Shown here: positions 43,272 through 51,871 of the stretch, piece after piece
Numbering within the stretch: the stretch's first letter is position 1
How the letters are laid out: every line of letters begins with the position of its first letter
Program-made: the position numbers and the translations under genes
Notes under the pieces: generated by a model
Told to the model about the DNA's origin: nothing
The model's input: the letters and a program-made list of their open reading frames with translations, nothing else
Databases searched by the model: none
Assembly: GCA_029260655.1 (NCBI GenBank)
Contig: JAJDCU010000072.1
Span: forward strand, 1-64,000
Reading direction: 5' to 3'
DNA: 64,000 bases
From: Phycisphaeraceae bacterium
GTDB lineage: Bacteria; Planctomycetota; Phycisphaerae; Phycisphaerales; Phycisphaeraceae

Positions 43272-43306
43272 CGCCCACCGCGGAAGTGGCGGCGCTGTTT
43301 TTTTTT
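43272..43306 (+). terminator. Probable intrinsic terminator after flhG
   Basis: CGCC-CAC (43272-43278) pairs with GTG-(GC)-GGCG (43286-43294), giving a 7-bp stem with a two-base bulge, followed after three bases by nine T residues (43298-43306). It lies just after the flhG stop and before a new promoter. Confidence 0.6.
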
Positions 43307-43326
43307 CGGTCTTAGGCAAATAATCC

Positions 43327-43354
43327 TTCACATGCGCGCGCGATCGGCTATATT
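43327..43354 (+). promoter_or_regulatory. Housekeeping-type promoter before the small membrane gene
   Basis: TTCACA (43327-43332) and TATATT (43349-43354) are separated by 16 bp, a fair sigma-70 promoter. It follows the terminator and would drive the 75-80-residue membrane protein and probably fliA. fliA would then be expressed independently of the sigma-54 cascade. Confidence 0.5.
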
Positions 43355-43414
43355 ATCCCCACGGTCAAGGACGGCCGTGCCAGAGCGAAGGAGTGCTCGA
43401 TTATCCCAGCCCGT

Positions 43415-43642
43415 GTGATTGCAGCTTGTTTTGCGTTAGTCAGCTTCGCCGCTGCCATGATCGTTGGCATCGCCGCGGGCAACTCCAGTCAGACTGTCAT
43501 CCTTCGCGCCACACTCATCATGATCGTGTGTTGGGTCATCGGCCGTTCGGTCGGCGCTATCGCGCAGTGGGCGATCCTGGATCACGTGAACCGTTACAAG
43601 CAGCAACACCCCATCCCCGACGATAGTTTGCCGGACACATAA
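43415..43642 (+). CDS. Small two-TM membrane protein upstream of fliA
   Basis: The GTG at 43415 gives 75 residues: two hydrophobic helices (about 2-22 and 28-50, with a Gly/Arg-rich break) and a hydrophilic tail VNRYKQQHPIPDDSLPDT. AAGGAG at 43388-43393 is about 22 bases from this GTG but only six bases from an in-frame ATT at 43400, so a rare ATT start (80 residues) is possible. It lies between flhG and fliA with its own promoter. I do not recognise the family; context points to motility. Confidence 0.65.
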   Translation: MIAACFALVSFAAAMIVGIAAGNSSQTVILRATLIMIVCWVIGRSVGAIAQWAILDHVNRYKQQHPIPDDSLPDT

Positions 43643-43785
43643 CACCGCACGGGCGGCGCGGGCCGCACGACGCACCCCTCGGTGGGGAGTGAACAGGGCG
43701 ATCGATATACCCGTTATCTGAACTTTCATCTGACGCCGCGGACGGATCCGCACATTCAGGCGTTGAGCCGGTCAAGGAGTAGGCC

Positions 43786-44598
43786 ATGGCGAAAACCAGG
43801 CAGTCGGTCAAGACAGCACCCGCATCGGCGAACCCGATCCTCGAGGTCTGGCCCGAGTATAAGAAAACAGGCTCGGAAGAGTTGCGGAACCAGTTGATGG
43901 AGCACTACCTCCAACTGGTTAAGTACAACGCCGAGCGCATCTATTCCAAGCTCCCCGATGAGGTCGACATCGACGACCTGATGAGCGCGGGGATCTTCGG
44001 GCTTATGGACGCGATCGATGCGTTCGACCTCGAGCGGGGGGTGAAGTTCGAGACCTACTGTGCGCCGCGTATCCGCGGCGCGATCCTGGACGAGTTGCGT
44101 TCGATGGACTGGGTGCCCCGGCTTGTCCGAAGCCGGTCCAGTCAGGTCGAGCAGGCCCGCCGGTCATTGCAGATGGAGAACGGCCGGGCCCCGACCGACG
44201 ACGAGCTGTGCCAGAAGATGGGCGTCAGCGACGACGAGTACGCCAAGATCCGCAAAGACGCCGGCGCGGTCGGGGTCGTCTCGCTGAGCCGCAAGTGGTT
44301 CGAGACCGATTCCAACAAGGACGTCCGCGAGATCGATGTCCTCAAAGACGCCAAGCAGGTCAACCCGTTCAAGGCCGTGCAGAAGCGCGACCTCAAGGAC
44401 CTGATCACCAAGGGCCTAAGCCGCGCCGAACGGCTGATCGTCATCCTCTACTACTACGAGGAGATGACGATGAAGGAGATCGGCGTCACGCTGGACCTGT
44501 CCGAGTCACGGGTCAGTCAGATGCACAGCTCGATCCTCGCCCGGCTCAAAGCCCAGCTCCAGCATCGCAGCACCGACCTTCAAGAAGAAGCGCGCTAG
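43786..44598 (+). CDS. fliA: Flagellar RNA polymerase sigma factor FliA (sigma-28)
   Basis: FliA drives late flagellar and chemotaxis genes. This 270-residue protein has the WhiG/FliA layout: region 2 with YSKLPDEVDIDDLMSAGIFGLMDAIDAFDLERGVKFETYCAPRIRGAILDELRSMDWVPR, region 3, and region 4 with GLSRAERLIVILYYYEEMTMKEIGVTLDLSESRVSQMHSSILARLK. All parts typical of sigma-28 are present. AAGGAG precedes the ATG. No FlgM is visible in the window. Confidence 0.96.
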   Translation: MAKTRQSVKTAPASANPILEVWPEYKKTGSEELRNQLMEHYLQLVKYNAERIYSKLPDEVDIDDLMSAGIFGLMDAIDAFDLERGVKFETYCAPRIRGAILDELRSMDWVPRLVRSRSSQVEQARRSLQMENGRAPTDDELCQKMGVSDDEYAKIRKDAGAVGVVSLSRKWFETDSNKDVREIDVLKDAKQVNPFKAVQKRDLKDLITKGLSRAERLIVILYYYEEMTMKEIGVTLDLSESRVSQMHSSILARLKAQLQHRSTDLQEEAR

Positions 44599-44817
44599 CA
44601 CGGTCATCTAAAAGTAGCCCCCACCGATGCAAGCAGGCCCGCGCTGTTTGGCCCCGGTGGTCACACCGGGCTTAGGCCGTGGGCGATCCGGCTATATATG
44701 GATGGCTCGCATCATTACAGGTTTTTGGCGGTCTAAGCGGCCCCCGCGATACGTCTGACGGCATCGTCTGGCGGGTAACTTGACGCGCGGGCCCCTGTCG
44801 CTGACCCTATCGCCCCC
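44599..44817. other. Intergenic region fliA-argS
   Basis: A perfect 7-bp hairpin CCCGGTG-GTCA-CACCGGG lies at 44653-44670, without a T-run. An AT-rich TATATAT at 44693 may be a -10 element. The argS ATG is preceded by a C-run and no ribosome site. Confidence 0.4.
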
Positions 44818-46563
44818 ATGCCAGATATCCAACAGACCCTCGAAAGGCTGCTGCGTGACGCCGTAGCCGAAACGTTTGGCGAAGCCTTCACAGACGCCGA
44901 CCCGATCCTGCGCCAGGCGACCAGCCCCAAGTTCGGGGATTACCAGGCCAACCTCGCGATGGGCCTGGCCAAGCGTCTGGATCAAAAGCCCCGCGACATC
45001 GCCCAGCGGATCGCCGAACATCTGCCAACAGGCGGCGCCCTGGACAAGGTCGAGGTCGCCGGGCCCGGGTTTATTAACCTCACCCTCAGCGCTGACCTGC
45101 TACAGGCACAGCTCGCCAGCGTGTTCGACAGCGATTCGCTGGGCGTGTCCAAAGCCGACCCCCCATCGACCGTCGTGATCGACTACGCCAGCCCGAACCT
45201 CGCCAAGGAGATGCACATCGGCCACCTGCGGTCGACGATCATCGGCGACGCGATCGCGCGCGTCCTGACGTTCCAAGGCCAGCAAGTCACCCGACACAAC
45301 CATATCGGGGATTGGGGGACGCAGTTCGGTCTGCTGCTTGAACATCTAATCGAAACCGGCTGGGCCGATTCGACCGACACGAGCATCAGTGACCTAAATG
45401 TGCTTTACAAAGAAGCCAAGGTTAGGGACGACAACGATCTCGCTTTCGCAGAACGCGCTCGCAAGCGTGTCGTCGATCTGCAGTCTGGCGACCCGCAGGC
45501 ACGAAAGATCTGGGAACAGCTGATTGTAGAGTCGATACGCCACATGAATCAGGTGTTTTGCAGCTTGGGCGTCATGCTTACTGACGACGATCTTAAACCC
45601 GAGAGTTTCTACAACGACAGATTGCCGGGCGTCATTGATGCAATCGAAAAAGCGGGCCTGATCCGTGACTGTGAAGGGGCCAAAGTTGTCTACGTCGAGG
45701 GCTTCTTCAACAAGCAAGGCGAACCGCTGCCGATGGCGGTTAAAAAAGCAGACGGCGGCTTCGGTTATCCCGCGACAGACCTCGCCGCGGTACAGTACCG
45801 CGTAAAAGACCTTGGCGCTGATCGTGTTATTTACGTCGTTGATTCCAGGCAGAAAGACCACTTCAGGCAGTTTTTTAAGATCGCGGCAGATGTCGGGTGG
45901 CTAACCGGTGGTGCTGAACTTGTACATGTGGGTTTTGGCACCATCATGGGTCTGGACGGCAAACCCTTCAAGACACGAGAGGGCGACACCGTCCGGCTCG
46001 CCGATGTTCTGGACGAGGCTGTTGATCGGGCTAGCAGGGTCATTGCCGACAAAGCACCCGATCTGAAGGCTAAAGAGCGTGAAGAGATCGCCCGTGTGGT
46101 AGGCATCGGTGCGGTTAAGTACTTCGATCTTTCTAATTACCGCATCAAGGACTACGTCTTTGACTGGGACCGGATGCTCGCGCTGGAAGGCAACACGTCG
46201 CCGTACCTTCAGAACGCCTATGTGCGCATCCGTTCGATCTTCCGTAAGGGCGAGGTCGACCCCACGACACTCGACGCCGACGCGATCAGGTTAGAGCACG
46301 AAACCGAGCGGGCACTCGCCCTGCAACTGCTGCAACTGCCGCGCGTCGTCGAATCTGTCGCCGACAGCCTCGAGCCGCACCGGCTGTGTACCTACCTCTA
46401 CGAATTGGCCTCGTCATTCCACAAGTTCTACGAAAACTGTCCCGTGCTGGGCGCGGACGACACCGCCGTACGCGGCAGCCGACTCGCCCTGTGCGACCTG
46501 GTCGCACGCACGCTCAAACAAGGCCTGGCGCTGTTGGGCATCGAGACGGTCGAGCGGATGTGA
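44818..46563 (+). CDS. argS: Arginyl-tRNA synthetase
   Basis: This 581-residue class I synthetase charges tRNA-Arg. It has the N-terminal Add1 domain (about 1-105), the HIGH motif (His133-His136) in SPNLAKEMHIGHLRSTIIGDA, and GDWGTQFG. The KMSK-equivalent loop is GLDGKPFKTREGDTV, and the DALR C-terminal domain ends LLGIETVERM. It is complete. The middle third (about 45350-46150) is clearly poorer in GC (roughly 52-58% in sampled lines) than both flanks (roughly 67-70%) with different codon choice, suggesting a recombinant (mosaic) gene. A C-run and no Shine-Dalgarno precede the ATG. Confidence 0.97.
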   Translation: MPDIQQTLERLLRDAVAETFGEAFTDADPILRQATSPKFGDYQANLAMGLAKRLDQKPRDIAQRIAEHLPTGGALDKVEVAGPGFINLTLSADLLQAQLASVFDSDSLGVSKADPPSTVVIDYASPNLAKEMHIGHLRSTIIGDAIARVLTFQGQQVTRHNHIGDWGTQFGLLLEHLIETGWADSTDTSISDLNVLYKEAKVRDDNDLAFAERARKRVVDLQSGDPQARKIWEQLIVESIRHMNQVFCSLGVMLTDDDLKPESFYNDRLPGVIDAIEKAGLIRDCEGAKVVYVEGFFNKQGEPLPMAVKKADGGFGYPATDLAAVQYRVKDLGADRVIYVVDSRQKDHFRQFFKIAADVGWLTGGAELVHVGFGTIMGLDGKPFKTREGDTVRLADVLDEAVDRASRVIADKAPDLKAKEREEIARVVGIGAVKYFDLSNYRIKDYVFDWDRMLALEGNTSPYLQNAYVRIRSIFRKGEVDPTTLDADAIRLEHETERALALQLLQLPRVVESVADSLEPHRLCTYLYELASSFHKFYENCPVLGADDTAVRGSRLALCDLVARTLKQGLALLGIETVERM

Positions 46564-46569
46564 GTGCGA

Positions 46570-46631
46570 GCCATTAGCCATTAGCCGTTAGCTATTAGCC
46601 CAACCCCAACCCCCAACCCCGAATCCCCACC
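46570..46631 (+). repeat. Nine heptads before the DUF1802 gene
   Basis: Consecutive 7-base units: GCCATTA, GCCATTA, GCCGTTA, GCTATTA, GCCCAAC, CCCAACC, CCCAACC, CCGAATC, CCCACC(A). The last unit shares its final A with the ATG at 46632. It is the cleanest example of the composite design, four TTA-type then five C-rich heptads. Confidence 0.85.
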
Positions 46632-47201
46632 ATGCTCGATACCGCGCTGAAAGAATGGGCCGTCGTCTGTGACCTGCTGTTGTCCGGTGAGCTGGCGCTG
46701 TTGCTGCGCAAAGGCGGGATCCACGAGTCCGGCGGGCCGGGGGTGTTTGAACTGGAGCACCCCAGGTTTCTGCTGTACCCGTCTTTTGTGCATCAAAAGC
46801 CGCAGATGCTCAAGCCGGGGTTGCGTGACCGGGTTGAGGTGTTGGACGCAGAGCCCGCCGAGGTGACGTTCCGGGGTGTCGGCGAGGCGGCGAAGATATG
46901 GCAAGTCACGTCGCGCGAATCGTTTGATCAACTCGACGACCTGCACTGCTGGTCGCCCGCGCAGGTCGACATGCGTTTTAATTACAAGCCGGACCGGCCG
47001 CTGTTCCTGATGGCCGTCCGCGCCTACCGCCTGCAAGCGCCCCAAGCGGTCGCCAGCCACGCCGAGTATGCCGGGTGCCGCAGTTGGATCGCGCTTCGGC
47101 CCGGTGATGTGGTGGATGACAGACCCGCAACGCCTGTCATCGCCGACGATCCCTTCGCCGCAATGATCGATCGGATCGATCAGGCGTTTGGCCGCGAATA
47201 A
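46632..47201 (+). CDS. DUF1802 family protein
   Basis: This 189-residue soluble protein starts LDTALKEWAVVCDLLLSGELALLLRKGGIHESG and continues with FELEHPRFLLYPSFVHQKPQMLKPG. That is the pattern of the DUF1802 family, small proteins of unknown biochemical role found in planctomycetes, cyanobacteria and others. The start is preceded directly by heptad repeats. No catalytic motif is recognised. It stands alone between argS and a convergent membrane-protein gene. Confidence 0.8.
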   Translation: MLDTALKEWAVVCDLLLSGELALLLRKGGIHESGGPGVFELEHPRFLLYPSFVHQKPQMLKPGLRDRVEVLDAEPAEVTFRGVGEAAKIWQVTSRESFDQLDDLHCWSPAQVDMRFNYKPDRPLFLMAVRAYRLQAPQAVASHAEYAGCRSWIALRPGDVVDDRPATPVIADDPFAAMIDRIDQAFGRE

Positions 47202-47264
47202 ACGCAGATAGGAAACAGTCGGGCTCTGATTCGCGTTCATTGGTGTTCAATTGCGGCCATCCAT

Positions 47265-48494
47265 CTACCGGCCGGGCACGCCCAGCGCCTGACGCAACTG
47301 CCCTGCGATCCATTTCAACTCGTCGTTGGTCAGTTGACCGAGCATCGCGATCCTCCCACCTTCCGTCAGGTGGACCTGCAGGTTCATGATCGGCACATGG
47401 TTGACCTTGGTGCCGGACTTGTCCATGCGGATCGCCTTGATCTTTTCGCGCGGGAACTCCTGCTGTCGGGTCTTGAAGATGTTCTGGCGGGTGATCAGCA
47501 GGGTATCCCCGACGACGTCGAGGATGGCCATGCGCCGCCCGGCGTTGATCGCCGCAATCAGCACGCCGATCCCCACCGCCCAGAACAAAGACAGGAGACC
47601 GCAGATCAGGAGTAGTTCCCCCCTGATGCCCACGCCGCCAAGGTAGAACCAGAAGAACGTGAATACCGCCATGAACCCGTTCCACAGGATCGAGAACCCC
47701 AGCCCCCCCTTGCTCCCTTTACGGATACCCACCGGCGGGACGGTGATCGTCAGTCCGACATCATTGGGCTTAACGATGACCGTGGTGTCTTGCGGTCGCG
47801 GTGGGATGTCTTCTTGGATTGCGCCCTGATTGTCTGTCTCGTACCGGTCCTGCCCCATCACACTTTCCTCGACCTCGATCGCCGGCCGGTCGGTGTCCAG
47901 CAGCCACGCCCCGCTGATGGTCTGGCACCGCATGGACAGGTGGTCCGCCAGCGCACGCAGCGTCGGCTTGGGATAGCCCCACGCAAGGCAGTTGAGCCTG
48001 CCTGACTCGCTAAGCACGTTCAGCGCGCTTTGCGCCGCGCCGATCATGACCTCGCTGTCCTTCATCCCCGACGACTTGACCTGGAACTTACGGACGCCGC
48101 TGATCGGGATCTTCCGCCGCCAGCGCACCGGGCCGCCGCGTTGGATGGCGATCAGCTTGTCATTGCGGATTTCGATCGTGCTGCGCCCGCCCAGCATGAA
48201 GAACCCGGAATACACCGGGATCAGACCGCTTAGGAAAAACGGGAGGCCGAACACGGCGAAGAACGGGCTGAACGGCTTGCCGCCTCCGCCCCCGGAAGTT
48301 CCCCCGGATGTGATCAACCCCAGCAATCCGCCTTCGATCAGCGAGATATACAGCCCGACACAGCAGGACAGCGTCCCGAACGCGATCACCGGCACGGCCG
48401 CGATCCGAAGACACCCCACCTCGCGCGCGGGCAGCTCGTACCGCTCGCCTTGAGCGGTGGAAACGACTTCGATCTCTTTTGGCAGTTCAGCCAT
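47265..48494 (-). CDS. Membrane protein with a duplicated TM-pair plus beta domain
   Basis: I use ATG 48494, giving 409 residues; the frame stays open further up but crosses a hairpin. The protein is two similar halves. Each has two membrane helices (about 30-52 and 76-100; about 268-290 and 295-318) followed by a short beta-rich domain of bacterial-PH type: TIEIRNDKLIAIQRGG...RWRRKIPISGVRKFQV in the first, LDVVGDTLLITRQNIFKTRQQEFPREKIKAIRM in the second. The second half is followed by QLTNDELKWIAGQLRQALG. A TPR- or enzyme domain is absent. Function unknown. It is on the minus strand behind the glycosyltransferase gene. Confidence 0.7.
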   Translation of the reverse strand: MAELPKEIEVVSTAQGERYELPAREVGCLRIAAVPVIAFGTLSCCVGLYISLIEGGLLGLITSGGTSGGGGGKPFSPFFAVFGLPFFLSGLIPVYSGFFMLGGRSTIEIRNDKLIAIQRGGPVRWRRKIPISGVRKFQVKSSGMKDSEVMIGAAQSALNVLSESGRLNCLAWGYPKPTLRALADHLSMRCQTISGAWLLDTDRPAIEVEESVMGQDRYETDNQGAIQEDIPPRPQDTTVIVKPNDVGLTITVPPVGIRKGSKGGLGFSILWNGFMAVFTFFWFYLGGVGIRGELLLICGLLSLFWAVGIGVLIAAINAGRRMAILDVVGDTLLITRQNIFKTRQQEFPREKIKAIRMDKSGTKVNHVPIMNLQVHLTEGGRIAMLGQLTNDELKWIAGQLRQALGVPGR

Positions 48495-48561
48495 GATACG
48501 GTCTGTATCGGGTAGATGGCCCGACGCCCTATGAACACACAAGGGTCGGGCTGTATCTTTG

Positions 48562-48597
48562 TAGCCGCCGCGTGACACGCGGCGGGCCCCGCGGCTA
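48562..48597. repeat. Nested hairpin between two minus-strand genes
   Basis: CCGCCGCGT-GAC-ACGCGGCGG (48565-48585) is a perfect 9-bp stem. Outer TAGCCGC/GCGGCTA also pair across 48562-48597. It lies between the glycosyltransferase stop and the next minus-strand gene. It may weaken transcription or be a REP-like element; no T-run on either side. Confidence 0.55.
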
Positions 48598-48611
48598 TGA
48601 AAGACAGCGCG

Positions 48612-50279
48612 TCACGCCGTCTGCGGCGCGGGGCGTCGATTTTCCAGGTGGCCTCGCAGGTGGACCCAGAGGCTGGTGCTGCCGACGTAGAGATACCCCG
48701 TTGCGAACAGCAGCAGGAACGGCAGGCTGACGATCGCGTGCTCGACGTGCAAAGACATCCACGCACACATGAGCATGTAGAAGCCAAGCCCCAACTCCAG
48801 GAGGCTGACCGATCGTTTCATAGACGGGATGGGGATGATTCTTGCGATGCCGCTGGGTTGTTGTCCTTCGGCTTGGTTCTTTGCTTTGGAGGTGATGTTG
48901 TATTTCGGCGTCCGGATAAATGGGCTGTCGTACCGGATAAGCGCCTCGATGCAGGCGATGGCGTTGTTTAGCGCGATCCCGATGCCGATCGCCATGAGCA
49001 GGGGGATCTGCACGACGGTGCCCCAGGCGCTGCGGTGTTGGGCGCGTTGGCTGGCGATGTAGAAGACGCTGGCGGAGATCGTGCCCAGGCCGAACAGGCT
49101 CGCTCCAAGCAGCACCCCGTACCAGGAGCCTTGGCCGAACGGCTCGATGTTCAGCGCGATCGCCGGGTAGAACAGTATGGCCAGCAGGGTGATGTAGAGG
49201 TACACCATCGGGCTGGTGAGGTGGAAAAACGCTTCGAGCTTGATCTTTGCGGGGATCTTTGCTCGCATCAACGTCGGCAGCAGCTTGATCGCGGTCTGGA
49301 TCGACCCCTTGGTCCAGCGGTGTTGCTGGCTCTTGAAGGCGTTGATCTCCGGCGGCAACTCGGCGGGGCACTGGACCCATGGCAGGAACAGGAACTCCCA
49401 GCCGGCGAGCTGGGCGCGGTAGGACAGGTCGACATCCTCGGTCAGGGTGTCGTGCTGCCAGCCGCCGGCGGATTCGATCGCCTCGCGGCGCCAGAGCCCT
49501 GCCGTGCCGTTGAAGTTGATCCAGGCGCCCGACCGGTTGCGCGCGGTGTGTTCGATCACAAAGTGGCCGTCCAGGAAGATCGCCTGGCCACGGGTCAACA
49601 GCGAGTCGTCGCGGTTGATGTGGGACCAGCGTGTCTGAACCATCCCGAGCTTGGGATCGGTGAAGTAATGGACGGTGCGTTTGAGGAACGTGCGTGGGGG
49701 GATGAAGTCGGCGTCGAAAATGGCGATCAACTCGCCGGTCGCGGACTTCGTGGCGCTTTCAAGAGCGCCTGCCTTGAACCCGGTGCGGTCCGTGCGGTGG
49801 CAGTACTGGACGTCCACACCCTGCTTGGACCAATAGGCGACACGGGCTTTTGCCAGGTCGGTCGAGTCATCGGTTGAATCGTCCACGACCTGGATCTGCA
49901 GCCGGTCGGCCGGGTAGTCGATTTCACAGGCGGCGTCGATGATCCGCTTAACGACCGCGCCTTCGTTGAATACCGGCAATTGCACGGTGACCCGGGGCAG
50001 TTGTTCATAGCGATGTTGGGGGCGGGGGTGCTGACGGCGGTGGCGTCCAAAGAGGTAGACCAGCCAGTACCGGTGCAGGCCATAGACCCCGATCAGCAAT
50101 AGCAGCAGGATGTAGGCCCCGGTGACCGGCCAGCGCAGGGCCTGCGGGTCCATCCAAGCCGGCACATCAAGCATTGATAACAGACTCATCATCAGGGGCG
50201 TTGTCTTAAAAAGGGTTTTCAGGTCCATCCACCGCGGCGGGCCCCGGGCGTCATCGTCCGGACTGACCGGGGCAGGCAT
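48612..50279 (-). CDS. Family-2 glycosyltransferase, cellulose-synthase-like
   Basis: This 555-residue processive-type transferase has a membrane segment near 51-70 (AYILLLLLIGVYGLHRYWLV). The GT-A catalytic domain has VQLPVFNEGAVVKRIIDAAC, AIFDADF (the DxD), TLTEDVDLSYR and the product-binding QQHRWTKG. A cluster of C-terminal membrane helices follows (about 355-540). All catalytic motifs (D, DxD, TED, QxxRW) are present, so it should make or extend a beta-linked polysaccharide or glycolipid. The start is uncertain: ATG 50279 or the ATG 51 bases further in. No BcsB or other cellulose genes are next to it. Confidence 0.9.
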   Translation of the reverse strand: MPAPVSPDDDARGPPRWMDLKTLFKTTPLMMSLLSMLDVPAWMDPQALRWPVTGAYILLLLLIGVYGLHRYWLVYLFGRHRRQHPRPQHRYEQLPRVTVQLPVFNEGAVVKRIIDAACEIDYPADRLQIQVVDDSTDDSTDLAKARVAYWSKQGVDVQYCHRTDRTGFKAGALESATKSATGELIAIFDADFIPPRTFLKRTVHYFTDPKLGMVQTRWSHINRDDSLLTRGQAIFLDGHFVIEHTARNRSGAWINFNGTAGLWRREAIESAGGWQHDTLTEDVDLSYRAQLAGWEFLFLPWVQCPAELPPEINAFKSQQHRWTKGSIQTAIKLLPTLMRAKIPAKIKLEAFFHLTSPMVYLYITLLAILFYPAIALNIEPFGQGSWYGVLLGASLFGLGTISASVFYIASQRAQHRSAWGTVVQIPLLMAIGIGIALNNAIACIEALIRYDSPFIRTPKYNITSKAKNQAEGQQPSGIARIIPIPSMKRSVSLLELGLGFYMLMCAWMSLHVEHAIVSLPFLLLFATGYLYVGSTSLWVHLRGHLENRRPAPQTA

Positions 50280-50458
50280 CGTAGCCGTTCACGACGGTTT
50301 CACCAAGCAACGGCGTGGCGTGGTTTGGCGTCTCAAGCCGGGGGGGGCGGTCGTCCGATAAATCCACAGTCGGCCCGGGCTTAAGTCTGCGGGGCCATTC
50401 GATCCGATAACGGCTGTACGACGGATGCGGACCCGCAGCCCGGAAGCAAAGGTAGGCC

Positions 50459-51766
50459 ATGACGCTTCGACTCGCTGTAAGACTTACCGCCGGAGCCTTG
50501 ATTTTATTCGCAACCCAAGGGTGCGGGCAGTTTTATAATGGGGCGTACGGCCTGAAAAACCGGGACCGCGAGGCGGTATTGGCCTATGAGAAAGCCAAAC
50601 AGGAGCGGGCCGAGCAAGTCGAGGCGGCGGAGTTGGTTACGAAGCGCTCCGGGCCGGTCCAGTTTCAAGAAGGCGGGTTGACGATCGAAACCGGTCCCGT
50701 GCCTCGGCCGGGCTACACCCAAAACGTCGCCAAGCGGGCGATCGGGTCGATGGGGCTCTACGGCCAGGTCCGCGGGACACGCCCGGGCAGGACCAGCCCC
50801 CTGGACGGCATCAACAACCTCCGCCAGATCACCTTCACAAGCGAGGGGGCCGATTTTGACCCCGAGATCGACCCCACCGGGACCCTGCTGGTCTACGCCT
50901 CGACCCGGCACCGGGAAACCTCTGACCTGTACATCAAGCGCGTTGCCGGCCAGACGCTTCGGCAGCTGACCGATGACCCCGCCAACGAGGTGATGCCTGC
51001 GTTCAGCCCCGACGGCTCGCGGGTCGCTTTCACCTCCGACCGTTCAGGCAACTGGGATATCTACGTCATGGACACCGCCGGCGGCCAGCCGGTCCAGATC
51101 ACCAACGACGCCACCGACGAAATCCATCCAAGCTTCTCTCGCGACGGCCAGAGCCTGATCTATAGCTCCTACGGCACACCGTCAGGTCAGTGGGAGATGG
51201 TCGTCGTCGACCTGAACAGCCCCTCGGTCAAGCGGTATATCGGCCACGGGCTGTTCCCGGTCTGGTCCCCGACCCAGGACAAGATCGTCTTCCAGCGGGC
51301 CCGCCAGCGCGGCACGCGGTGGTTCAGCATCTGGACCCTGGACATGATCAACGGCGAGCCGATGTCGCCGACCGAGATCGCCGCCAGCTCCAACGCCGCG
51401 GCGATCACCCCGGATTGGAGCCCGGACGGCAAGCAGATCGTCTTTTGCACGGTGATCGACCCCGACGCCGATGATCAAGGGGGTCCCGAGCAGGCGGATG
51501 TCTGGCTGGTGAACGCCGACGGGACCAACCGTGTGCGTCTGACGATGGGCGCGTTCGCGAATATCCAGCCCAACTGGGCCGGCAACGGCACGATCTTTTT
51601 CACCTCCGACCGCTCGGGTGACGGGGTGGAAAATGTCTGGTCGATCCGGCCTGACCGGGCCCAGCGCCTGGCGCAGAACCCCGCGGAACCGGCGGTCGCC
51701 CAGGCGGCAGCCCCGGAACAGGACGGCGTAAGTGAAGGAACCGAGGCCATGGTGCCGACCGAGTAA
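50459..51766 (+). CDS. TolB-like beta-propeller protein
   Basis: This 435-residue exported protein has an N-terminal signal segment ending TQGC (Cys22, a weak lipobox). A beta-propeller follows from six or so PD40 units, such as VMPAFSPDGSRVAFTSDRSGNWDIYVMD, EIHPSFSRDGQSLIYSS and NIQPNWAGNGTIFFTSDRSGDG. The N-terminal domain of true TolB is absent or reduced to a short helical stretch, so it may be a TolB relative rather than the Tol-Pal component. AAAGGTAGG lies just before ATG. It probably forms an operon with the lipoprotein gene at 51872. Confidence 0.85.
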   Translation: MTLRLAVRLTAGALILFATQGCGQFYNGAYGLKNRDREAVLAYEKAKQERAEQVEAAELVTKRSGPVQFQEGGLTIETGPVPRPGYTQNVAKRAIGSMGLYGQVRGTRPGRTSPLDGINNLRQITFTSEGADFDPEIDPTGTLLVYASTRHRETSDLYIKRVAGQTLRQLTDDPANEVMPAFSPDGSRVAFTSDRSGNWDIYVMDTAGGQPVQITNDATDEIHPSFSRDGQSLIYSSYGTPSGQWEMVVVDLNSPSVKRYIGHGLFPVWSPTQDKIVFQRARQRGTRWFSIWTLDMINGEPMSPTEIAASSNAAAITPDWSPDGKQIVFCTVIDPDADDQGGPEQADVWLVNADGTNRVRLTMGAFANIQPNWAGNGTIFFTSDRSGDGVENVWSIRPDRAQRLAQNPAEPAVAQAAAPEQDGVSEGTEAMVPTE

Positions 51767-51871
51767 ACGATATCAGACGCCGCTTGTCCGCCCGGCCTGT
51801 CCGTGCGGAGACCCGCGGTGCTCAACCCAGGCCGGCAGCGGAGGCTGTCGGGAAATTAACGGCAGGACGCC

